Notes under the pieces: model-generated
Told to the model about the DNA's origin: nothing
What the model saw: only the letters and a program-made list of their open reading frames with translations
The model's database searches: none
Position numbers and translations under genes: made by a program
Origin: Gammaproteobacteria bacterium
GTDB taxonomy: Bacteria; Pseudomonadota; Gammaproteobacteria; Steroidobacterales; GCA-2729495
NCBI GenBank assembly: GCA_021773815.1
Contig: JAJFJS010000061.1
Span: 1-64,000 of the forward strand
Length of the DNA: 64,000 nucleotides
Reading direction: 5' to 3'
Shown here: positions 25,730 through 33,918 of the stretch, piece after piece
Layout of the letters: each line of letters starts with the position of its first letter
Numbering within the stretch: the stretch's first letter is position 1

Positions 25730-26365
25730 ATGCAACCAGCCGACGATATAAGTGACGCGCTCAACGCCGCGGCCGGGTCGTCGCTGCTGTCTGCGCCGCC
25801 CCTCGTCGTGGACAAGAATCAATCTGCCACGGTCGTCGCTCCACTGAATGCGGCTGGGTGCGCGTTCGCCTTCGCACATGGCCGGGCGGCGCTGATCGCC
25901 GAGCTGGCAAACGCGGGCAACCGGGTTGCGGGCGCCGCCTGGCAATTTCCGGATCCCGGAGCCAGACCCGGAGCCGACTCGGCGCCTGTCGGGGCCACGT
26001 CGGACGACGCGCATCCGACCCTGCCGGAGGTTATCGGGCGCGAGGAAACCGACGTGCAACGGGTACTGTTTATCAACGTCCCGGCACGCCTCGCATGGTT
26101 CGACGGGCATTTTCCCGGCGACCCGATCCTGCCCGCCGTCGTGCAGGTTGACTGGGCCATCCATTTCGGCGGCGGACAGGGCCTGGCACGCGACCGGTTC
26201 GCCGGCTTTAGCCGGCTCAAGTTCCGCTCGGTTATCGGCCCCGACACGGTGCTGCGCCTGACGCTATCCCGATCCGCCGGGACGCTGCAGTTTGCGTTTG
26301 AATCACGCACCGGCGTGCATTCGACCGGGCGCGTCCGGTTCCATGTCGACGCCGATCGGGGATAA
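25730..26365 (+). CDS. ApeI-like hotdog 3-hydroxyacyl-ACP dehydratase with N-terminal extension
   Basis: The C-terminal half of this 211-residue protein is a FabA/FabZ-type hotdog. LAWFDGHFPGDPILPAVVQ is at about residues 121-139, with the catalytic His127, followed by FSRLKFRSVIGPDTVLRL. The first 105 residues do not belong to that fold and show no signal or membrane helix. They may be a linker or a degenerate partner domain. In aryl polyene synthesis a dehydratase of this type works with a second hotdog protein (ApeP-like, here at 26835) to form each double bond. It is 23 bases after the membrane protein gene. Confidence 0.82.
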   Translation: MQPADDISDALNAAAGSSLLSAPPLVVDKNQSATVVAPLNAAGCAFAFAHGRAALIAELANAGNRVAGAAWQFPDPGARPGADSAPVGATSDDAHPTLPEVIGREETDVQRVLFINVPARLAWFDGHFPGDPILPAVVQVDWAIHFGGGQGLARDRFAGFSRLKFRSVIGPDTVLRLTLSRSAGTLQFAFESRTGVHSTGRVRFHVDADRG

Positions 26366-26400
26366 TCCATGCCGAATCGAGATTCACCGGATTTTTCCGC

Positions 26401-26838
26401 ATGACCGAGTACCGCACACTATCGGCCACTGTTGCGATCCGCGTACCGTTTCAGGACGCGGACCCCGCCGGTGTCGCGTGGCACGGCAATTATTTTCGCT
26501 ACTTCGATACGGCCCGCTGCGCACTGCTCGATCAGATCAACTACAGCTACCGGGACATGGCCGCATCGGGCTTTACCTGGCCAATCGTCGATACGCGGGT
26601 CAAGTACATCCGGGCCGTCGGTTACGACCACGTCATCCATGTCACGGCGACGCTGGTCGAATGGGAATACCGACTGAAGATAGAGTATGAAATTCACGAC
26701 GACGAGGGTCGCTGCGTGACCAAGGGATACACGATCCAGGTGGCCGTCGAGGAAGCCACGGGAGAGCTGTGCATCGGATCGCCGCCCGCACTGACCGAAC
26801 GGCTGCAAGCCTGGTTCGGCGGACCCGGTGACGCATGA
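26401..26838 (+). CDS. 4HBT-type acyl thioesterase (YbgC-like)
   Basis: This 145-residue single hotdog protein carries FQDADPAGVAWHGNYFRYFDTAR at residues 17-39 (18 bases into the gene's first fifth). It is the active-site loop and helix of 4-hydroxybenzoyl-CoA/YbgC-type thioesterases, with an Asp near 19-21 as the catalytic residue. It lies between the two dehydratase genes and overlaps the next one by four bases. Release of stalled or finished chains from ACP is the probable role, as proposed for thioesterases in aryl polyene clusters. The substrate is not known. Confidence 0.87.
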   Translation: MTEYRTLSATVAIRVPFQDADPAGVAWHGNYFRYFDTARCALLDQINYSYRDMAASGFTWPIVDTRVKYIRAVGYDHVIHVTATLVEWEYRLKIEYEIHDDEGRCVTKGYTIQVAVEEATGELCIGSPPALTERLQAWFGGPGDA

Positions 26839-27299
26839 CCGATCTCGAACACATCCTGTGCCACCGTCACCCGATGATCTTTCTCGACGACATCGTCGCG
26901 GCGGGTCACGGTCAACTCATCGCCCGCGTCCGGATCCGCGACGGGCTGCCGTTTTTCGAGACCGATCGCGGCGTGCCCGCCTGGGTCGGCCTGGAGTACA
27001 TGGCACAGTCCATCGCGGCCCTGGCGGGCCAGCGTGCGCGTGATGCCGGCAAGCCGGTGCCGCTCGGGCTGATCATCGGCTGCCGGCGCTATGACTGCAC
27101 GACGAGCGCGTTTGCGCCCGGCCATGAATTGCAGATCTCGGTGACCGAACTGGCGGCCGAAGAATACGGGTTCGGGTCATTCGATTGCGACATCGACGAT
27201 CGCGGCCGGGATCCGGCCGGCGATTGCGGCGAACAACGTAATATCGTCGCCCGGGCACGGGTGTCGGTGTTCGGCGGCGACCGGCAGTTGGCAGCATGA
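26835..27299 (+). CDS. ApeP-like hotdog dehydratase partner
   Basis: A 154-residue hotdog protein. Its N-terminus ILCHRHPMIFLDDI recalls FabZ (LPHRYPFLLVDRV), with His10/His12. VPAWVGLEYMAQSIAALAG follows at residues 48-66, with Glu54 on the central helix. In aryl polyene systems the ApeI- and ApeP-type dehydratases form a complex, and both are present here. The start overlaps the thioesterase stop by four bases, and its stop overlaps the ketoreductase start by four bases. Dehydration of 3-hydroxyacyl-ACP is the expected reaction. Confidence 0.86.
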   Translation: MTDLEHILCHRHPMIFLDDIVAAGHGQLIARVRIRDGLPFFETDRGVPAWVGLEYMAQSIAALAGQRARDAGKPVPLGLIIGCRRYDCTTSAFAPGHELQISVTELAAEEYGFGSFDCDIDDRGRDPAGDCGEQRNIVARARVSVFGGDRQLAA

Positions 27300-28033
27300 C
27301 GGACCGGGCGGACAGCACGATTCTGGTCACCGGCGCGAGCCGCGGCATCGGCCGGGCGATTGCTATCGGTCTGGCGGCACAGGGACATGAGCTGGTCGTG
27401 CACTATGTCCGGGATGCCGACGGCGCGGCAGCCACGCTCGACGCGATCCGTGCGGCCGGCGGCCACGGCCGGCTCGTCGGCTTCGACATTGCCGACCGCG
27501 ACGCGGCGGCGGCGGCGCTGGAAACCGATATTGACGCGCACGGCGCCTACTACGGCGTCGTCTGCAACGCCGGCATCACGCGGGACAATGCGTTTCCCGC
27601 GATGACGGGCGCAGAATGGGATGACGTGCTGCGCACGAACCTCGATGGCTTCTATAATGTGCTGAACCCGCTGATCATGCCGATGATCCGGCGCCGGCGG
27701 CCCGGCCGCATCGTCGCGATCTCATCGGTATCCGGAATCGCCGGGAACCGCGGTCAGGTCAACTACAGCGCGGCCAAAGCCGGCATCATCGGCGCGGTCA
27801 AGGCGCTGGCGCTGGAACTGGCAAAAAGAAAAATAACGGTGAACTGTGTGGCCCCGGGCCTGATCGATACTGATATGACGAAAGATCTGCCGCGTGATGA
27901 TATCGCGCGCTCGATTCCGATGCGCCGGTTCGGCACGCCCGAGGAAGTGGCGCGGGTCGTCGAGTTCCTGTGCTCGCCGGGCGCCGCGTACGTCACGCGT
28001 CAGGTCATTGCCGTCGACGGCGGGCTGGTCTGA
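27296..28033 (+). CDS. 3-oxoacyl-ACP reductase (FabG-type ketoreductase)
   Basis: The 245-residue short-chain dehydrogenase has the cofactor loop GASRGIGRA at about residues 13-21 and an NAG motif at 91-93. The catalytic residues are Ser144 (ISSVSG), Tyr157 and Lys161 (NYSAAKAG). The C-terminal TRQVIAVDGGLV is the classic FabG ending. It would reduce beta-ketoacyl-ACP after each condensation, NADPH dependent in relatives. It is coupled to the dehydratase before it and the ketosynthase after it (TGATG overlap), giving the DH-KR-KS order known from aryl polyene operons. Confidence 0.94.
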   Translation: MTDRADSTILVTGASRGIGRAIAIGLAAQGHELVVHYVRDADGAAATLDAIRAAGGHGRLVGFDIADRDAAAAALETDIDAHGAYYGVVCNAGITRDNAFPAMTGAEWDDVLRTNLDGFYNVLNPLIMPMIRRRRPGRIVAISSVSGIAGNRGQVNYSAAKAGIIGAVKALALELAKRKITVNCVAPGLIDTDMTKDLPRDDIARSIPMRRFGTPEEVARVVEFLCSPGAAYVTRQVIAVDGGLV

Positions 28034-29259
28034 TGCGCCGTGTCGTCGTAACAGGTATCGGGGCGATCTCGCCGCTCGGCTCAACATGGACGGACGCGCG
28101 GGCGCGGCTGGCGGCGAAGCGCAATCTCGTCCGGGTCATGGACGACTGGATGGACATCGACGGGCTCAACACGAAACTCGGCGTGCCCGTCACCGATTTC
28201 CGACTGCCCGATCATTACACGCGCAAGCAAACGCGCAGCATGGGGCGCGTCGCGAGCATGTCCGTCGTCGCCGCCGAACGGGCGCTCGAGCAGGCCGGGC
28301 TGCTCGGCTCGAAGGTGTTGACCTCCGGCGCGGTCGGCGTCTCATTCGGCTCATCGACCGGCAGCACCGATGCCCAGATGGAATTCGGCAAGATGATCCT
28401 GCACCGGAGCACTGACGGTCTGAACGCGACAACCTATGTGCGCATGATGAGCCACACGGCCGCCGTGAACATCGCGGTCTTTTTCGGCACCACAGGCCGC
28501 GTGATTACGACAAGCAGCGCGTGCACGGCCGGCAGCCAGGGGATCGGTTATGCCTGCGAGGCGATACGCTACGGTCGGCAGCACGCGATGATCGCCGGCG
28601 GCGGCGAGGAACTGTGTCCGACGCAGGCGGCAATCTTCGATACGCTGTACGCCACGAGCACCCGGAACGATGCCCCGCACGAGACACCGCGTCCCTATGA
28701 TCGCGACCGCGACGGTCTCGTGCTCGGCGAGGGCGCCTGTGCGTTCATACTCGAAGAACGCGAGCATGCGCTGGCGCGCGGCGCGCGGCCGCTGGCGGAG
28801 ATCGTCGGTTTTGGCACGAATTCGGACGGCACGCACGTCACCCGCCCGAACCGCGAAACGATGGCCGAATGCATTCGCATCGCGCTCGAAGACGCGCGGC
28901 TGGACGGCGCGGACATTGGCTACGTCAATACCCACGGCACGGCTACCGAGTACGGGGACATCGCCGAGAGCCTGGCCACCAGCAGCCGGCTCGGGCCGCA
29001 GGTACCGGTCAGTTCGCTGAAGAGCTATATTGGCCATACGCTCGGCGCCTGCGGGGCGCTCGAGGCGTGGTTGAGTATCGAAATGATGAACAGCGACTGG
29101 TACGCACCGACCATCAATCTCGACAACATCGACCCGCGCTGCGGCGAACTGGACTACATCGTCGGTGACGCGCGCGAGTTTTCGAGTGACTTCATCATGA
29201 GCAACAACTTTGCCTTCGGCGGCATCAACACATCGATGATTTTTCGTCGTTGTGACTGA
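28033..29259 (+). CDS. Beta-ketoacyl-ACP synthase (ketosynthase C)
   Basis: From the ATG at 28033, overlapping the ketoreductase stop by one base, this is a 408-residue FabF-type ketosynthase. The triad is Cys164 in SSACTAGSQG, His301 in NTHGTATEYGD and His335 in SYIGHTLGACG, followed by NNFAFGGINTS. The reading frame is open further upstream, but the start MRRVVVTGIGAISPLG is the canonical one. Its position after KR and DH matches the stand-alone ketosynthase of aryl polyene clusters, which starts chains or makes early extensions. It has no chain-length-factor gene beside it, unlike ketosynthases A and B. Confidence 0.94.
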   Translation: MRRVVVTGIGAISPLGSTWTDARARLAAKRNLVRVMDDWMDIDGLNTKLGVPVTDFRLPDHYTRKQTRSMGRVASMSVVAAERALEQAGLLGSKVLTSGAVGVSFGSSTGSTDAQMEFGKMILHRSTDGLNATTYVRMMSHTAAVNIAVFFGTTGRVITTSSACTAGSQGIGYACEAIRYGRQHAMIAGGGEELCPTQAAIFDTLYATSTRNDAPHETPRPYDRDRDGLVLGEGACAFILEEREHALARGARPLAEIVGFGTNSDGTHVTRPNRETMAECIRIALEDARLDGADIGYVNTHGTATEYGDIAESLATSSRLGPQVPVSSLKSYIGHTLGACGALEAWLSIEMMNSDWYAPTINLDNIDPRCGELDYIVGDAREFSSDFIMSNNFAFGGINTSMIFRRCD

Positions 29260-29307
29260 GCGGGCAGGCCGACCGTTGCGTCGGCACCGAATCGCCCGGG
29301 AGATTGC

Positions 29308-30897
29308 GTGAGCAACGAGACGACAGTGCTGCCAGAATCCGAACTTCGCGACCTGACGTCGATTCTGCCGTCGGCGCGCAACAAGGCTGCACGCGACGTT
29401 CCGGCATCACACGCAAAGATCGTCTTCGTCACGCCGCCCTACGACCGGATCGCACCCGGCTACGAATTCGTCAAGTCCGTGACGAATCAGTCGCCGTCAC
29501 TAGGCCTGTTGCACCTGGCCGCCGAGGTTCGTGAGTTCGGTTATCGCCCGACGATTATCGAGAGCGACGTATTCAGCCTGTCGGTCGATGACGTCGTCGC
29601 ACGCATCGTCGCTGCCAGACCCGAGTATGTCGGCATCACGCTGTTCACGGTCGGCGTCTGGAGCGCGCTCGAGATCTCGCGCAAGATCAAGGCGGCGCTG
29701 CCCGATACGACGATCATCGTCGGCGGTCCCCACATCTCGTCCATGGCCGAAGAAACGATGCGGCGCTTCCGCGAGTTCGATATTGCGGTCGTCGGCGAGG
29801 GCGAGGAGGCGCTGTTGCAACTGCTGCAGGCGCTCGACCATGGCGGTGATCTCAGCAAGGTCCCGGCATTATGTTATATGGATGGCGACGAGCTGCGCCG
29901 CACGCCGAGCCTGCCCGTCGACCGGGAACTGGACCGGCTGCCGATTCCCGCCTGGGACCTGCTGACGGATTTCCCCGACGCCTATCCTGCGGCCGTCTAT
30001 GATTTCCCGCACCTGCCGGTGGCGACGATCGCCGCGTCTCGTGGCTGCCCGTTTCACTGCAAGTTCTGCGACACCTCGACCTTCGGCGCCCGGGTCAGGG
30101 CCTACAGCCCGGAACGCGTCTTCGAGATGATCCGGCACCTGCAGGAGAAATACGGCGTCCGGCACATCCTGTTCGTCGACGACCTGTTCCTCGCCAGCAA
30201 AGTGCGGACGAAGAAACTCTGCGAGATGATCATCGCCAGTAACTTGCAGATCACATGGAGCTGCACGGCGCGCGTCGATACCGTCAAACCTGACATTCTG
30301 CAGCTGATGAAGCAGGCCGGCTGCTGGGAAATCAGTTTCGGGCTCGAATCGGGCTCGAATGAGATTCTGCAGAGCATGGACAAGGCCGCCGACATCGCGC
30401 GCTCCGAACAGGCCATCCGTTGGACGGCCGCAGCGGGCATTCGCACGAAGGGCCTGTTTATCCTCGGTTATCCCGGCGAGACCGTCGAGACGATCGAGAT
30501 GACGAAAGCGTTTATTCGCCGGCTGCCGATCACGATCATGAACCTGACCAAGTTCACGCCGTATCCCGGTTCACCGATCTACCGTGAGATGTACGGCACG
30601 AGCATCCGGGACGACCACTGGCAGAAGATGAACGGCATGAATTTCCTCTGGTCGCCCGAGGGCATGACGGTCGAGGAACTGGACCGGCATTACCAGGACA
30701 TCCTGCTGAGCTTCTACCGGCGACCGCGCATGATGTGGTACTACACCGTCCTGACGCTGCGCTACCCGGCACACCTGGCCCGCCTGACGCGTTTTCTGAC
30801 GCTGTTCGTAAGGGCCAAGTTGCGCAGCCTGCTCAGCGGCCGCAAGGGACTGCTGCTCGAACCACGCGAACAGGCCTTTCTCGACCGCAACGAATGA
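29308..30897 (+). CDS. B12-binding-domain radical SAM protein
   Basis: A GTG start with GGGAGA upstream gives a 529-residue protein. Residues 37-180 form a Rossmann-like cobalamin-binding domain (PSLGLLHLAAEVREFG, IIVGGPHISS). Residues 240-470 form a radical SAM barrel with the cluster motif CPFHCKFC (Cys247, Cys251, Cys254), followed by FVDDLF and FGLESGSNE. A basic, hydrophobic tail ends the protein. Relatives (BchE, HpnJ, class B methylases) catalyse C-methylation, ring closure or sugar/lipid chemistry. It lies 48 bases after ketosynthase C and overlaps the glycosyltransferase by four bases. Its role in the pigment is not known. Methylation of the aryl or polyene part is a possibility, as no ordinary methyltransferase gene was found. 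Confidence 0.9.
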   Translation: MSNETTVLPESELRDLTSILPSARNKAARDVPASHAKIVFVTPPYDRIAPGYEFVKSVTNQSPSLGLLHLAAEVREFGYRPTIIESDVFSLSVDDVVARIVAARPEYVGITLFTVGVWSALEISRKIKAALPDTTIIVGGPHISSMAEETMRRFREFDIAVVGEGEEALLQLLQALDHGGDLSKVPALCYMDGDELRRTPSLPVDRELDRLPIPAWDLLTDFPDAYPAAVYDFPHLPVATIAASRGCPFHCKFCDTSTFGARVRAYSPERVFEMIRHLQEKYGVRHILFVDDLFLASKVRTKKLCEMIIASNLQITWSCTARVDTVKPDILQLMKQAGCWEISFGLESGSNEILQSMDKAADIARSEQAIRWTAAAGIRTKGLFILGYPGETVETIEMTKAFIRRLPITIMNLTKFTPYPGSPIYREMYGTSIRDDHWQKMNGMNFLWSPEGMTVEELDRHYQDILLSFYRRPRMMWYYTVLTLRYPAHLARLTRFLTLFVRAKLRSLLSGRKGLLLEPREQAFLDRNE

Positions 30898-31643
30898 ACC
30901 GGCAGCCGCCGTTCAATCCCTGCATCATCGTGCCGATTTACAACAACCGGGACACGATCCGGGCCGTCATCACCTCCGTCGAACCGCTGCATCTGCCGTG
31001 CCTGATCGTGGATGACGGCAGTGATGACGCAACACGGCAGGTACTGGCCGGTATCGGCGCTGCCTGCGACTACGTCGACGTCATCACGCGGCCGGCGAAC
31101 GGCGGCAAGGGCGCCGCGATGCGCGACGGGTTCACGGCGGCTGCGGACCACGGCTACACCCATGCCATCCAGATCGATGCGGACGGCCAGCATGACGCCG
31201 ACGACATACCACGGTTCCTCGCCGCCGCGCGCGACGCACCCGACACGCTGATACTGAGCCGACCGCTGTTCGACGACGATGCGCCGAAGGCGCGCCGCTA
31301 CGGGCGACTGGTCACGACGTTTTTCGTCTGGCTGGAAACGTGGTCGACCGATATCAAGGATACGTTGTGCGGCTTCCGCTGCTATCCGCTGGACGCGGTC
31401 ATGCGCTGCTACACCCGAGCGGCTATCGGCAACGGTATGGTCTTCGACACCGAAATCGCCGTTCACCTGTACTGGCAGGGCACGCCGGTCCGGACGCTGG
31501 ATACGCACGTGACCTACACGGACGGCGGCCTGTCACATTTCGACTACATCGGCGACAACCTGCGGATCAGCTGGATGCACACGAAACTCATCGTGGGCAT
31601 GTTGCTTCGGCTGCCGCAGTTGCTCGCCCGAAAACGCGGTTGA
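30894..31643 (+). CDS. Glycosyltransferase family 2
   Basis: The 249-residue protein has the GT-A start CIIVPIYNNRDTI, a central IVDDGSDD (about residues 38-45), and the metal-binding DADGQHD at 95-101. Its C-terminal region (SWMHTKLIVGMLLRLPQLL) is amphipathic or membrane-associated. Overall length fits the dolichyl-phosphate-mannose-synthase-like or aryl polyene GT2 enzymes. It is the last gene of the rightward unit, overlapping the radical SAM gene by four bases. It would add a sugar to the pigment or its lipid carrier. The sugar is unknown. Confidence 0.9.
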   Translation: MNRQPPFNPCIIVPIYNNRDTIRAVITSVEPLHLPCLIVDDGSDDATRQVLAGIGAACDYVDVITRPANGGKGAAMRDGFTAAADHGYTHAIQIDADGQHDADDIPRFLAAARDAPDTLILSRPLFDDDAPKARRYGRLVTTFFVWLETWSTDIKDTLCGFRCYPLDAVMRCYTRAAIGNGMVFDTEIAVHLYWQGTPVRTLDTHVTYTDGGLSHFDYIGDNLRISWMHTKLIVGMLLRLPQLLARKRG

Positions 31644-31995
31644 CCACTCCGACGGTATCTCCGGCGTACGAGATAATGGCGACCCGCTGCGGAACCAGGT
31701 AACCCGTCGGGGTTGGTGTCCGAAATTGGAGAAATTGGTGTCAGACACCAATTGGCATCATATACCAACCCTCAAACCTGATATCACGCACGTGGCAGGG
31801 ACAGGCAGAGAATTGGTGTCTGACACCAATTTCTCCAATTTATAATTTCTGACACCAATTTCGGCGAAGCAAGGAATCAGGGCGGAAACCCTCGATCGGC
31901 TGGAAAATATTTCGAATGTTGCTAGGCTTGGTGCCAAGCGACCTGCCACAGCCGGCGGGCGCATGTCCAAGAATCAACTGGGGAGAATACGAATC
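31644..31995. other. Intergenic region holding the right repeat element
   Basis: The first 65 bases after the glycosyltransferase stop show no feature. The palindromic element (listed separately) fills about 31711-31862. The remaining 130 bases precede the BamE-like gene. They should carry its promoter, though none was recognised with confidence. The ribosome site GGGGAGAA lies at about 31981-31987. No other gene is supported here. Confidence 0.55.
31711..31862. repeat. Palindromic repeat element, right copy
   Basis: Palindromes at 31733-31753 and 31811-31831 use the same 21-bp core as the left element. A GTTGGTGTCC half-site precedes them (31711 on), and TCTGACACCAATT follows (about 31848-31860). 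Bases 31733-31831 are the reverse complement of 2239-2337 with about four mismatches in 99. The element begins about 70-90 bases after the last pigment gene. Together the two copies bracket the whole cluster as an inverted repeat. Confidence 0.9.
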
Positions 31996-32589
31996 ATGAA
32001 ACCTCGCAGAATCACCGCTTATCAACTGTTTTTAGCGACTATCGTCACGGCAGCAGCCACCCTGTTCACCGGAGGCCCGGTGGCGGCGATGGAGCCCGAC
32101 GAGATGGTTGGCAAGGAAGTGTATACGCTGACCAATCTTCGCCCGGACGAGCAGAACCAGCGCCTGTATTCGGTGAACTATCAGCAGCCGGGCAGGATCA
32201 AGATCTGCACAAAAGTTAAAATCGACAAAATCAGCCGCAAGAAGATGATTTTGCGAATAGCCGATTCGGGACGCAAATACGAATACTTCTATCACCGCAA
32301 ATCGACGCCCGAAGGCTTTGACGCGAACATCAAGAAGTACTTCGGACCGAATTGTCCACAGGCCGAGATCGACTCGATGAGCGCCGTCGACAAGGAAGGC
32401 ATCGAGAAAATGATCACCAAGGCCGGGATGACTCGCCGCGGCGTCATCCTCGCGATTGGTTATCCGCCGGAGCACGTCACGCCCGATCTCGAATACGACG
32501 AATGGGCCTACTGGATGAACAAGTTCGTCACCCGCAGGCTCGTCTTCGGCGACGACGGCAAAGTCTCGACGCCTCTGCCGCGCCGCTAG
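31996..32589 (+). CDS. Secreted protein with BamE/SmpA-like C-terminal region
   Basis: The ATG at 31996, with GGGGAGA eight bases upstream, gives 197 residues beginning with a signal peptide (QLFLATIVTAAATLFTGGPVAA). The middle part is basic. The C-terminal segment MTRRGVILAIGYPPEHVTPDLEYDEWAYWMNKF..RLVFGDDGKV matches the helix-turn and sheet pattern of BamE/SmpA repeats, where a short sequence, G(M)xxxxVxxxLGxP, precedes a WxY motif. There is no lipobox. It may be a periplasmic folding or envelope factor. The function is unknown. An upstream in-frame ATG at 31963 is less likely because of the ribosome site. Confidence 0.72.
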   Translation: MKPRRITAYQLFLATIVTAAATLFTGGPVAAMEPDEMVGKEVYTLTNLRPDEQNQRLYSVNYQQPGRIKICTKVKIDKISRKKMILRIADSGRKYEYFYHRKSTPEGFDANIKKYFGPNCPQAEIDSMSAVDKEGIEKMITKAGMTRRGVILAIGYPPEHVTPDLEYDEWAYWMNKFVTRRLVFGDDGKVSTPLPRR

Positions 32590-32618
32590 CGCACGATCCT
32601 GATTCGGAATCGGTACTG

Positions 32619-32654
32619 AAAAAGGCCTGGCGCCGGTGTGGCGTCAGGCCTTTT
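32619..32654. terminator. Rho-independent terminator
   Basis: AAAAAGGCCTGGCGCC pairs with GGCGTCAGGCCTTTT across a short loop, with an A run on one side and a T run on the other. It lies 30 bases after the BamE-like gene and 50 before the convergent 32704-33054 gene, so it can serve both directions. Confidence 0.85.
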
Positions 32655-32703
32655 ACGACAATCAATAAATTTCGCTCTCCCGTGACCGGGAAGACGGATT
32701 GAT

Positions 32704-33054
32704 CTACCGCCGCAGGCACTCGCGAACGAATCGCCGCCGGTCTTCCGGGTAGGACCAGGCCTCGGCGACCATATTGTCGTGCAGCCATTTCATGATCGGC
32801 TCGCGGGCATTGTCGGACGGCAGAAACTCCTCGAGCCGCGCCGAAATACGCGCCGATTCCTGCTCACTGACGTTGGCGCGGCGTGTCGAGTAGCGACGAT
32901 TACGCGGAACATACTCATACGCGTAATCGAATATCGCTTCGAGCAGCAGCGCGGCACGCGCATTCGTGCGTTCCTGTGCCGGCAGCGACACGAAATTCCG
33001 GTGGATACGCTGCACACGATAGTGTCGTAGCGATACGATTGTATTCTTGGCCAT
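32704..33054 (-). CDS. Small basic hypothetical protein
   Basis: This open frame of 116 residues starts MAKNTIVSLRHYRVQRIHRNF. It is rich in Arg and Glu, and consists of predicted helices without signal, membrane helix or recognised motif. It is flanked by a terminator on its 3' side and by a divergent VOC gene. Coding-type composition and a free position (no overlapping gene on the other strand) support it being real. I do not recognise the family. Confidence 0.6.
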   Translation of the reverse strand: MAKNTIVSLRHYRVQRIHRNFVSLPAQERTNARAALLLEAIFDYAYEYVPRNRRYSTRRANVSEQESARISARLEEFLPSDNAREPIMKWLHDNMVAEAWSYPEDRRRFVRECLRR

Positions 33055-33189
33055 GCTTCCCCCGCCCGGATGATTATTATTTTTCGGCCAATATAGCGAA
33101 TATCCGGCCTGAGATTGGTCGAGTTAACAGAATCTCAAAGTTGGCCGCCGGATTGCCACGATGCAACGAATCGGGTCGAATAACGCCTT

Positions 33190-33918
33190 ATGACACTGTG
33201 TAATTTCGGTCGGTTTCTCGAAGTCTCCATCCCGGTGGATGACATCCGGGCGTCGCTGGCGTTCTACACGGCGCTCGGCTTTGCCGAACTGGTCGGCGGC
33301 GACATTCGTCGCTATTTCTACGGCATCGTCAGCGACGGCCGCATCGCCATCGGCCTGCATGCCGGGGGCATCGACGAGCCGGCCCTGTCGTTCGTCCGGG
33401 CTGATGTCGCCGCCTGTTGGCCGCCCGGCGTGAAAGACGACCCATCGCCGTCATTCGCCCGCCTTGGTGTCGATGACTTTCACGAGATCGGCATGCATAC
33501 CCCCGACGGCCACCTGTTGATTGTGATGGAAGCGGCAACCTTCTCACGCGCATCGATGGCCGACGGCCCCCCACCCGTCATCGGGCATTGCGTCGAGATC
33601 GGCCTCGGCTGCCGCGACATTGAGAACGCCGTGCATTTCTGGACCGAGGCCGGTTTCGTCGCCGAGCGGGATACGGTCGAAGAATCCGTCGAACTCCTCG
33701 CCCCGGGTCTCCGGCTGGGCCTGCACACGGATCTGCGGCCAGGGCGAATGGTGCTGCGCTTCACACCGGATGACCTCGACGCAGCGCTCGACGCGCTCGA
33801 GCGCTGCGGCACGCCCGCGCGCCATGATGGCGCCGGTTATCGCGTGACGGCGCCCGAAGGCACGCAGCTGGAACTGGTCACCGGCGACAGCCGGCTTCAG
33901 GCCTTGCCGCGCAGCTGA
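33190..33918 (+). CDS. VOC-superfamily protein (two glyoxalase-like modules)
   Basis: A 242-residue protein made of two vicinal-oxygen-chelate repeats. The first starts [23 protein letters not shown] (residues 7-29) and ends with [12 protein letters not shown]. The second starts [24 protein letters not shown] (about 133-156) and ends with [10 protein letters not shown]. Such proteins include glyoxalase I, dioxygenases and bleomycin-binding proteins. The metal ligands are not clear enough to assign a reaction. It converges on acs with a 22-base overlap of the two 3' ends. Confidence 0.85.
   Translation: MTLCNFGRFLEVSIPVDDIRASLAFYTALGFAELVGGDIRRYFYGIVSDGRIAIGLHAGGIDEPALSFVRADVAACWPPGVKDDPSPSFARLGVDDFHEIGMHTPDGHLLIVMEAATFSRASMADGPPPVIGHCVEIGLGCRDIENAVHFWTEAGFVAERDTVEESVELLAPGLRLGLHTDLRPGRMVLRFTPDDLDAALDALERCGTPARHDGAGYRVTAPEGTQLELVTGDSRLQALPRS

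Noticed and set aside
2239-31831. Composite transposon reading of the inverted repeats
   Set aside because: No transposase, integrase or target-site duplication was found. The repeats sit at gene 3' ends as REP elements do. Kept only as an alternative in the findings.
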